Positions 54,988 to 62,175 of a DNA stretch of 64,000 nt are shown here, one piece after another. Within the stretch, counting starts at the first letter, position 1, and every line of letters starts with the position of its first letter. Below the pieces are notes generated by a model. It did not search any database and was not told where the DNA came from. It was given only the letters and a program-made list of their open reading frames with translations. This stretch comes from Oscillatoriales cyanobacterium (GTDB lineage: Bacteria > Cyanobacteriota > Cyanobacteriia > Cyanobacteriales > Microcoleaceae): positions 171,336 through 235,335 of the forward strand of contig RDXX01000011.1 in NCBI GenBank assembly GCA_004292955.1, read 5' to 3'. The position numbers were made by a program, and so were the translations under genes.

Positions 54988-55893
54988 CTAAGCCTTGGGC
55001 TTAGCAGCCGCGGGCTTCTTCTCAATCGGTTTTAATCCATTGAGGAACATCGGCACAAATTTCTCCACAAATGCTTGCGGATCTCGGTTCCAGGCCCGCT
55101 GAGCTACATCGACTCTGGTCATTTGCAAATCGGGGGCGAGCAGAGTGGCTGGCAAGCGTTCCATCAGGTATTGTGGGCGTTCCCACATCGGCATCGTGTT
55201 GGCAATGTCCACGAGACGGGTGACGCGACGCAGTTCTGCTCCCAGCATGATATCCATTCCCGATGCAAATGCTGCTTGTTCGATCGCTGCATACTTGCGT
55301 TTCGCCTGTTCCACCTTCTCGCGGTGTGCCGGGCTCTTCGCAGCAATTTTACCCAGCCAGCGGTTGCCCCAGCGGACGTGACCAGCTTCTTCGGGAAAAA
55401 TCTTTTCGATGGTTTCGCGGATTTTGACGTTTTCGTCGGTTTGAGGAGCATTTTTGAGGGCGTGGATGTGCGCTGAGAAATACTCGCATCCCCGCTTCTC
55501 GGTGACGTTAATCGCCGCTAGGGAAGAAATTACAAAATCTTCGCGGTCTTTGGTAGGGTCTTTTTGGTCGCTGTCGAGCAACCTTTCAAATTCGTCAATG
55601 TAGGAGACTCCTGGCGGCGTTCCCACCTTCTCGCCGATGTCTGCGAGCAAGTCTGTAAGCCACATGGCGTGTCGCGCTTCGTCCGAGATATGCCGGGAAA
55701 GATCCCGCACGAGTTCGGCCGGTTCGCCGTCTAGCTGCTCGATCAAGTCGGTGAGGTCTTTGCAACTGCGCTGTTCGCTGTAGCGGTAGCGGTTGAGGGT
55801 AATCAAGTGGATTTCGCGATCGCGCACCACTTGACTTAAAATCTCGCGCGCTCCCATGCCGTTGCGAAGCTTGCGGGGATAGGCAACTGTCAT
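54988..55893 (-). CDS. Ferritin-like diiron-type protein
   Basis: A 301-residue helical protein. REIHLITLNRYRYSEQRSCK, HISDEARHAMWLTDLL, TEKRGCEYFSAHI and FPEEAGHVRWGNRW give the E...ExxH...E...ExxH pattern of four-helix diiron carboxylate proteins. These bind two irons and act in oxygen-dependent chemistry or iron handling. A Lys/Pro/Ala-rich tail follows. The substrate is unknown. No link to neighbouring genes is obvious. Confidence 0.78.
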   Translation of the reverse strand: MTVAYPRKLRNGMGAREILSQVVRDREIHLITLNRYRYSEQRSCKDLTDLIEQLDGEPAELVRDLSRHISDEARHAMWLTDLLADIGEKVGTPPGVSYIDEFERLLDSDQKDPTKDREDFVISSLAAINVTEKRGCEYFSAHIHALKNAPQTDENVKIRETIEKIFPEEAGHVRWGNRWLGKIAAKSPAHREKVEQAKRKYAAIEQAAFASGMDIMLGAELRRVTRLVDIANTMPMWERPQYLMERLPATLLAPDLQMTRVDVAQRAWNRDPQAFVEKFVPMFLNGLKPIEKKPAAAKPKA

Positions 55894-56299
55894 GTTTGTA
55901 TGTTGTTTTGTAAAGATACCTGTATAAGTGTAACGCAGTTTTTAGGATACCAATGACCTCAGCAGGCAGAAACTTTGTGTGCGCTTTTGGCAAAGATCGA
56001 TCTTGAAGGTTTTGCCAGCTCAGTTATTTATGTCGATCGCCCTGAATTCACATTTAACACCGGAGGGGCGATCGCACGATTCGCGATCGGCTTACCAATG
56101 TATTTAGGAACAGGTTGTTTTGCATTAAAATACAATAAAATTTCGATATTTTTATCTACCTTTAGACAGGTATTTTATAAGTTATTTCTAGAAGAATATT
56201 TTGCTATTTATATCAGAATAACTGAATAAATAAAAGAAAAATTTAGGTAGCTAAATTAACTTTTAAGCGTTATATTGATTTATGGAAGACAAAACCTAG

Positions 56300-56710
56300 G
56301 TGACTCACTTGGCTGACATCGTTGATACCGCCGTTTCGGCAGGCTCTTTTACAACTCTGGTTGCTGCCGTCAAAGCTGCTGGTTTAGTCGATACTCTCAA
56401 AGGCACCGGGCCCTTCACAGTTTTCGCACCCACAGACGAAGCTTTTGCTAAGCTTCCCGCAGGTACTGTAGAAGCACTGCTTAAGGACATTCCTAAGCTC
56501 ACAAAAATCTTGACTTATCATGTCGTTGCTGGCAAAGTTATGGCTGCTGATGTAGTCAAGCTGAAATCTGCCAAAACAGTTGAAGGTTCAGAAGTGAAAA
56601 TTGATGCTTCCAATGGCGTCAAAATCAATGATTCTACCGTTACCACAGCCGATGTTGCTGCTGATAATGGCGTCATCCACATCATCGATACAGTCTTGCT
56701 TCCTGCGTAA
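56300..56710 (+). CDS. Fasciclin-domain protein
   Basis: A 136-residue single FAS1 domain: [57 protein letters not shown] and [15 protein letters not shown] are the conserved core. FAS1 domains mediate adhesion and ligand contacts. No signal peptide is visible from the GTG start used here, and an upstream ATG at 56281 runs into a stop after five codons. The cellular location is therefore unclear. A strong terminator follows. Confidence 0.92.
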   Translation: MTHLADIVDTAVSAGSFTTLVAAVKAAGLVDTLKGTGPFTVFAPTDEAFAKLPAGTVEALLKDIPKLTKILTYHVVAGKVMAADVVKLKSAKTVEGSEVKIDASNGVKINDSTVTTADVAADNGVIHIIDTVLLPA

Positions 56711-56745
56711 GCACAGATTTAGATAGTGAAATAATACTATCTTTA

Positions 56746-56773
56746 GGGCGGTGGCTGTTGTTAGCCACCGCCC
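56746..56773 (+). terminator. Terminator after the fasciclin gene
   Basis: GGGCGGTGGCT and AGCCACCGCCC form a perfect 11-bp stem with a 6-base loop, followed by GATTTTAATT. It is 36 bases beyond the stop. Confidence 0.85.
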
Positions 56774-56820
56774 GATTTTAATTGATAGTTAAAAATAAAT
56801 ATCTTACCATAAAGAATTGG

Positions 56821-56941
56821 GGTGCATCTCACTTTGGTAAATATGTTTGTAGGGGCGAAGCATGACCGAAATCAATATGAGATTATAACTAATAACTTAT
56901 ATGCGGTCATGCTTCGCCCTCTTCAAAAACCAGATGCACCC
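56821..56941. mobile_element. MITE, GGGTGCATCT family, copy C
   Basis: A 121-bp element flanked by an exact duplication of AAGAATTGG (56812-56820 and 56942-56950). It interrupts a dispersed repeat whose uninterrupted copy at about 35195-35290 has a single CCAATTCTT. Ends and inner arms match copies A and B. Confidence 0.9.
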
Positions 56942-57030
56942 AAGAATTGGTTAAAAGCCGGAACCCTTTTAGGGAGAAATTAAAATCAGACTATTCATTA
57001 CTCCAATCCTCGGACTTCCAGGTAGATGTC
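56942..57030. repeat. Dispersed repeat, inverted relative to 35195-35290
   Basis: TTAATTTCTCCCT- and GTAATGAATAGTCTGATTTT-type sequence, inverted here, recurs from about 35195. The copy continues on the far side of the MITE (about 56785-56820). The stretch 56711-57316 otherwise has no gene. Confidence 0.75.
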
Positions 57031-57346
57031 GCTATCAACTGTCAAGCGGTCAAGCGGTCAACTGAATGAAGCAGCGCGATCGCAAAAACCATCATAGAGC
57101 AGGGGGAATTGGTCGATCGCACGAAGCGATTGTCTGCCCCAAATTTGTCGCCGCTGGATTTACCGGAAAAACAGGCTGTAAGCCAATAGCATTCGTACTC
57201 TGAAGCTTATTTGCGGTTGATGCGTAGATGCCATGCCGCGAAACCCAAAATTTCTCCCAGAAACCGGGTTGATGGGGGCTGAGCTTAAATAAGATACAAT
57301 AAGAACCACAAGGAAAGTGCGATCGACATTATTTGACAGTCAAGTT

Positions 57347-58513
57347 ATGCAATCTACAACTCAGTCCGAGACAGAAACGGCGATGGACGCTCCCAAACAC
57401 GGATTGCCCGTTACAATCATTACAGGATTTCTCGGCAGCGGCAAAACAACCCTGCTCAACCACATCCTGACCAACCAGCAAGGTTTGAAAACAGCAGTTT
57501 TAGTCAATGAATTTGGTGAAATCGGCATCGACAACGAACTGATTGTCACTACAGACGACAACATGGTTGAGCTGAACAACGGCTGCATCTGCTGCACAAT
57601 TAACGAAGATTTGGTTAATGCAGTTTACAAAGTTTTAGAACGTCAAGAAAAGCTCGACTATCTAGTAGTCGAGACCACCGGACTCGCCGACCCGCTGCCA
57701 GTAGCTCTGACTTTTTTAGGCACAGAACTGCGCGACATGACCCGTCTAGATTCAATAGTTACAGTAGTAGACGCAGCCAACTACAGCTTAGATTTGTTCA
57801 ACTCAGAAGCAGCCTACAGTCAAATAGCTTACGGCGATATTATTATTCTCAACAAAACAGATTTGGTTGAAGAAGCAGATTTAGATTTGTTGGAAGTTAA
57901 GATTCGCGATATCAAAGAAGGCGCTCGAATTTTGCGAACGGTAAAATCGCAAGTTCCCTTACCTTTAGTCCTCAGCGTCGGATTGTTTGAATCTGACAAA
58001 TATTTTCAATCTGAGGAAACTGCTAGCAGTCACGACCATCACGATCACGGTCATCACGATCACGACCATCACGATCACGGTCATCACGATCACGATCATC
58101 ACGATCATCACGATCATCACGACCATCACGATCATCACGATCATCACGATCATCACGATCATGCCCATCACGACCACTCCGGCCATTTAGACAATGACGG
58201 ATTTACCTCAATTTCTTTCCAAAGCGACAAGCCGTTTTCTCTGAGGAAATTTCAATATTTCTTAGACCACCAAATGCCAACAAACGTGTTTCGCGCGAAA
58301 GGGATTATGTGGTTTGAAGAAAGTCCGAAACGGCATATTTTCCACTTGAGCGGCAAGCGATTTTCAATGGATGACGATCAGTGGAAAGGTGAGCCAAAAA
58401 ACCAACTTGTTCTGATCGGTCAGGGTTTGGATACCGAGACTTTGCGATCGCAAATCGAAAACTGTCTCTGTATGCCTGCACCCAATCGCGGCAAAGGATT
58501 CGGGAAAAACTAA
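57347..58513 (+). CDS. CobW/ZNG1-family GTPase with a long His/Asp metal-binding tract
   Basis: A 388-residue G3E-family GTPase that loads metal, often zinc, into client proteins. Walker A is GFLGSGKTTLLNHIL, and the GCICCTINEDLV motif supplies the metal-binding CxCC. LNKTDLVEE is the guanine-specificity motif. Between the GTPase and the C-terminal domain (SISFQSDKPFSLRKFQYFLD) lies a stretch of about 50 residues made almost wholly of His and Asp (DHHDHGHHDHDHHDH and so on), encoded by tandem CATCACGAT-type 9-mers. The ATG at 57347 is used; a GTG at 57317 is also possible. No client gene or zinc-uptake box was identified. Confidence 0.92.
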   Translation: MQSTTQSETETAMDAPKHGLPVTIITGFLGSGKTTLLNHILTNQQGLKTAVLVNEFGEIGIDNELIVTTDDNMVELNNGCICCTINEDLVNAVYKVLERQEKLDYLVVETTGLADPLPVALTFLGTELRDMTRLDSIVTVVDAANYSLDLFNSEAAYSQIAYGDIIILNKTDLVEEADLDLLEVKIRDIKEGARILRTVKSQVPLPLVLSVGLFESDKYFQSEETASSHDHHDHGHHDHDHHDHGHHDHDHHDHHDHHDHHDHHDHHDHHDHAHHDHSGHLDNDGFTSISFQSDKPFSLRKFQYFLDHQMPTNVFRAKGIMWFEESPKRHIFHLSGKRFSMDDDQWKGEPKNQLVLIGQGLDTETLRSQIENCLCMPAPNRGKGFGKN

Positions 58514-58534
58514 CCTGGACGCAACTGTCACATT

Positions 58535-58722
58535 AAATCCAGGTACGTAGTTGCGCTTAAGCGCTCTTAAAATCCAGGTATGTAGTTGCGCTTAAGCGCT
58601 CTTAAAATCCAGGTACGTAGTTGCGCTTAAGCGCTCTTAAAATCCAGGTACGTAGTTGCGCTTAAGCGCTCTTTTTGGGATATCGGAAAGAGCGCTGAAG
58701 CGCAACTACGTACCTAAGAATT
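58535..58722. repeat. Four 35-bp tandem repeats plus an inverted copy
   Basis: Units start at 58535, 58570, 58605 and 58640 and read AAATCCAGGTACGTAGTTGC followed by GCTTAAGCGCTCTT. An inverted partial copy (58696-58722) faces them. Each unit contains the palindrome AGCGCTTAAGCGCT-like core, so several alternative hairpins can form. It follows the CobW gene stop. Confidence 0.9.
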
Positions 58723-58759
58723 TATCCCTATATATGTCCAGGACTGTTTGAGATTTCCC

Positions 58760-59215
58760 ATGCGAGTCATCATCCAGCGAGTCAAATCATCTCAAGTCCA
58801 AGTTAACGGTAAAATTATCGGCAAAATTGGCTGCGGACTCAACTTGCTTGTAGGTATTGCAGACACCGACACCGAAGCAGAACTCGACTGGATGGCTCGG
58901 AAATGCCTAGAATTGCGTTTGTTTCCCGACTCGGCCAGCGACGGCGGGCGCTGGGACAAATCCGTACAAGACATCGGCGGCGAGTTCCTGGTTGTCAGTC
59001 AGTTTACCCTCTACGGCGACTGTCGCAAAGGTCGGCGCCCTTCCTTCGATCGCTCTGCCGCCCCTGAAGCCGCCGAAAAACTTTATGCAAAATTTGTCGA
59101 AAAGTTGCGCCAGAGTGGCTTAAAAGTTGAAACAGGTTTGTTTGGAGCCATGATGCAAGTGTCTATAGATAATGACGGCCCGGTGACTTTGGTGTTGGAG
59201 AGAGAATCGGCGTGA
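58760..59215 (+). CDS. dtd: D-aminoacyl-tRNA deacylase
   Basis: A 151-residue Dtd that removes D-amino acids wrongly attached to tRNA. The two signature loops are visible: [20 protein letters not shown] (SQFTL) and [13 protein letters not shown] (GPVTL; the family usually has a Pro in this Gly-cis-Pro pair, retained here). I chose ATG 58760 ([13 protein letters not shown]), the family start. The gene is complete. Confidence 0.96.
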   Translation: MRVIIQRVKSSQVQVNGKIIGKIGCGLNLLVGIADTDTEAELDWMARKCLELRLFPDSASDGGRWDKSVQDIGGEFLVVSQFTLYGDCRKGRRPSFDRSAAPEAAEKLYAKFVEKLRQSGLKVETGLFGAMMQVSIDNDGPVTLVLERESA

Positions 59216-59760
59216 ATAGGTTTGACAGGCCTCTGTACTTCTCTTATCTTCCTTCGCCTCCTTTGCGTCTTCGCGGTTCGTTCAAAAAAAGCCGTTGCCC
59301 CTTTTAAAAGAAAATTTCTAAATTGACCGGGTTTCCCAACTGCTGTGGCGTAGGTTCTGAAGATAGTGCAGTTCGCTACATTCTGCCGAGTCTCAATTCC
59401 GCAATCTCCGACGCCGAAAACCCCCTCAAAAGGCCAGTTGCTAAATTGTCCACTCAGCGGCCCCGGAACACCGTCCATCTTTGTCGCGATCGCCACACCC
59501 GCATAACAGCTCAGAAGGCTTGTACAGTCAGGCTTTGAAGGCAATAAAATCTATCGTCAACAGCCAGCGCTTAAAATCAGATTCGGCAGCCAAAAAATGT
59601 TGCATGAGAGAGTGGAACACTGGCATCACTGTGCCTATCTGTATTTCCCTATATTCAATACATAGAGAGTTGAATCAGCCGTGCCAAGCGAAACCGCCAG
59701 CAACTGCCGCCTCGCTCCCTGAAAAATGTCCTCGCACTGCGCTACCACCCGATAAACGCC
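59216..59760. other. Long leader of the HetZ-family gene
   Basis: No gene is convincing in these 545 bp. Minus-strand frames overlapping dtd are unsupported. A long regulatory leader is plausible, but no defined promoter or operator was recognised. Confidence 0.45.
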
Positions 59761-60999
59761 ATGACTGTCACAACTGCCACCAACCCCGTCAACTGCAACA
59801 CTGTTTCTAACCTCAACTTCATTCCAGCCGCCTCCACCGAACAAACCGCCGAAATCAATACAGTTTCCAGCATCGATGTCTTGGCTTTGGCTGAATTCGC
59901 CCTCAAAGAGTTGGAAGCAGAAATGAAAACTGCCAGCCGCAGCGCTCAAGCAGTGGCGATGCGAATTGCTAAGGAAGTCGAACGGATTTGCCAAAAAAGC
60001 GATCGCATCCAAATTTCCGGCGAAGTTGAAGCTTGGCAAATCACCTTGGCCGAACACCGGTTGCAAAAAACTCTCGAATTCTACCGCCTCGGTTCCAAAC
60101 AAGGCCGCGTCCAACTGCACTCTCACCTCGCATCGATGATTTACCGTCATGTTGCTTCTTTCCGATCGAACTTGAACTTCCAAGCTCGCTACAACATGAT
60201 TGAAGACTTTTTGCAAGGCTTTTACATCGAAGCTTTGCGCGCTTTCCGCCGCGAACACCAACTGGATCTCAACTACACTCCCCGCACCCAGATTGAATTG
60301 GCTGAGTACATGGCTTTCACCGAACAATACGCCAAGCGCCAAATCGGTTTACCCGGCCGCAACCGCCAACGCCTGATCGTGCTTCGCGCTCAAGGATTTG
60401 CTAAGGGCCAACCTCCCGAAACTGCGATCGACATTGAAATGGCTGTAGAATCCGGCAAGGGAGAAGATGCAGAAATGTACAGCCGCTCTCCGGCGCTGCA
60501 ACAAGTCCGCGAACAAATGGTTTCGGAAACTGTCGATCCGGCTGATGCTGTGTTGCGCGATCGAGTAGTCGCTGAATTGATTGCTTATCTGGAATCGCAA
60601 AATCAGCCAGAATGTGTTAGCTACTTAACTTTAAAATTGCAAGACCTTTCGGCTTCGGAAATCGATCGCGTTCTCGGTTTGTCCTCCCGCCAGCGCGACT
60701 ACCTGCAACAACGGTTTAAGTACCACGTCGAAAAATTTGCCCGCACTCAAAACTGGAAACTCGTTCACGAATGGCTGGGTGCTGATGTAGATCAAAAACT
60801 GGGCATGACTTCGGACAAATGGGAAACATTTCGCGCTCAACTGTCGCCCGAACAACAAGAACTGTTAGCAATGAAGCGGAATCAAGAATGCGATAAGGCG
60901 ATCGCCACTGCACTCAACTGCACCCCCAAACAAGTCCAAAAACGTTGGGCGCAACTGTTGGATCTGGCAAGCCAGACTCGCAACAGCAGCCAAGCATAA
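59761..60999 (+). CDS. HetZ-family regulatory protein
   Basis: A 412-residue protein resembling HetZ, which in Anabaena is a DNA-binding regulator of heterocyst differentiation. LHSHLASMIYRHVASFRSNL, MIEDFLQGFYIEALRAFRRE, LAEYMAFTEQYAKRQIGLPG and LSSRQRDYLQQRFKYHVEKF match my recall of the family. The last segment looks like a helix-turn-helix. The N-terminal 40 residues are Thr/Asn-rich and variable. The rest of this window shows no heterocyst genes, so here it probably serves another developmental or general role. It could be HetZ itself or a HetZ-related paralogue. Confidence 0.8.
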   Translation: MTVTTATNPVNCNTVSNLNFIPAASTEQTAEINTVSSIDVLALAEFALKELEAEMKTASRSAQAVAMRIAKEVERICQKSDRIQISGEVEAWQITLAEHRLQKTLEFYRLGSKQGRVQLHSHLASMIYRHVASFRSNLNFQARYNMIEDFLQGFYIEALRAFRREHQLDLNYTPRTQIELAEYMAFTEQYAKRQIGLPGRNRQRLIVLRAQGFAKGQPPETAIDIEMAVESGKGEDAEMYSRSPALQQVREQMVSETVDPADAVLRDRVVAELIAYLESQNQPECVSYLTLKLQDLSASEIDRVLGLSSRQRDYLQQRFKYHVEKFARTQNWKLVHEWLGADVDQKLGMTSDKWETFRAQLSPEQQELLAMKRNQECDKAIATALNCTPKQVQKRWAQLLDLASQTRNSSQA

Positions 61000-61193
61000 C
61001 GGGTGATCCAACATGAACGCAAGTGTTTTATTGAGATTGGAAAATGCGATGGGTGCGGCACCGGAACCGGAATGCCCGCCCCGCAGTCCGCTCTCAAATC
61101 TACCAGTGCTGCTCGATTATTACCCAAATTATCGCCGCTTTCCGGCAAATTCAATTTATTAAAACAACATTACTTTTATTAATATTTCCCATT

Positions 61194-61219
61194 CCCAGGT
61201 TATGCCTGGGATTTTTTTT
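61194..61219 (+). terminator. Rho-independent terminator after the HetZ-family gene
   Basis: CCCAGG/CCTGGG stem with a 5-base loop, then ATTTTTTTTA. It is about 195 bp beyond the stop codon. Confidence 0.82.
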
Positions 61220-61265
61220 ATTAGTAATCATTAATCATAATTTATTAAAAATACAGGTAAAATTG

Positions 61266-61325
61266 GTTCGTAGTGAGGACTTCAGTCCTCATAAAAATTA
61301 GAGGACTGAAGTCCTCACTACGAAC
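61266..61325. repeat. Inverted GAGGACTTCAGTCCTC repeat pair
   Basis: GGTTCGTAGTGAGGACTTCA faces TGAAGTCCTCACTACGAAC with a short A-rich centre, forming a long imperfect hairpin. It is the same family as the arrays at 4983 and 26833. Confidence 0.8.
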
Positions 61326-61496
61326 TTATAAAGATGATTTTACCAGACGTGATGTCAGTCATAACTTATTAGAAAATACCAGCCCAAAGGAGAGTACATC
61401 CCTGGGTTGAAAAGTGCTGTATCCGCTGCCTCCCCCCAATAAAAGATCTATAATTTTTATGCAGGTCTAAAAATTTTTGCTTTGAGGTGCGTAGTC

Positions 61497-61979
61497 ATGT
61501 TTCCAGTGTGGTTGCAGGCAGAATTTTGGGGTTTAGTGGGTGGTTCGGCGCTGCTACTGGGAGCGGCGGTGGGTTACTTTATCAGGATTCCCCAGCGCGC
61601 GATCGCCACAATTATGGCTTTTGGCGCCGGTGTGCTGATTTGGGCGCTATCTTTTGAGTTGATGGATGAAGCTTACAAGCGCGGCGGTTTTGACTCAACG
61701 GCGATCGGCTTTTTGGGCGGCGCTGCTGTTTATACAGCCGCCAATTGGTTTTTGAATCAGCAGGGAGCAAAACACCGCAAGCGATCGGGCTCTTTGCACC
61801 CTGCTAAAACAGAATCAAGCGATAGCGGATTGGCGATCGCCGCAGCAGGGGGTATTTTAGCCACGATCTCAGATACGATGATTCCCGAAGCATTCGAGGA
61901 AACTCACGATTTTGCTGGCTTAATTACTGTCTGCGGGTTTTTAGCTGCTTTTGTTCTTAGCAAGTTAGGGGAAACATAA
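61497..61979 (+). CDS. ZIP-like metal permease with an apparent internal deletion
   Basis: A 160-residue membrane protein. FPVWLQAEFWGLVGGSALLL, FGAGVLIWALSFELMDEAYK and FLGGAAVYTAANWFLNQQG match the first half of cyanobacterial ZIP-family permeases. TISDTMIPEAFEETHDFAGL, ITVCGFLAAFVLSKL matches their C-terminus. The central helices, with the metal-site HNxPEG-type motif, are missing between SGLAIAAAG and GILATIS. The family is about 250 residues long. This is probably a shortened or non-functional transporter. An ATG at 61497 is used. Confidence 0.65.
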   Translation: MFPVWLQAEFWGLVGGSALLLGAAVGYFIRIPQRAIATIMAFGAGVLIWALSFELMDEAYKRGGFDSTAIGFLGGAAVYTAANWFLNQQGAKHRKRSGSLHPAKTESSDSGLAIAAAGGILATISDTMIPEAFEETHDFAGLITVCGFLAAFVLSKLGET

Positions 61980-62175
61980 TTAGTCATTGGCGATCGATCA
62001 TCAATCATCATTATTTATTAGTCAGTGACAACTGGAAATGAGAAATTGCTGAAAGTTATAATGTTTTTGATATGGGCACAGACGAACTTGATATGTTGCC
62101 AAAGTGTATCTAGGAACAAAAAAGCGTATAATCAACATCAAAGACCGGAGCCAGTCAACAGGTGCTGAAAAATAT

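Noticed and set aside
55975-56229. An 84-codon plus-strand frame between the ferritin-like and fasciclin genes
   Set aside because: No family resemblance, no good ribosome binding site and AT-rich degenerate C-terminus. It may be chance.
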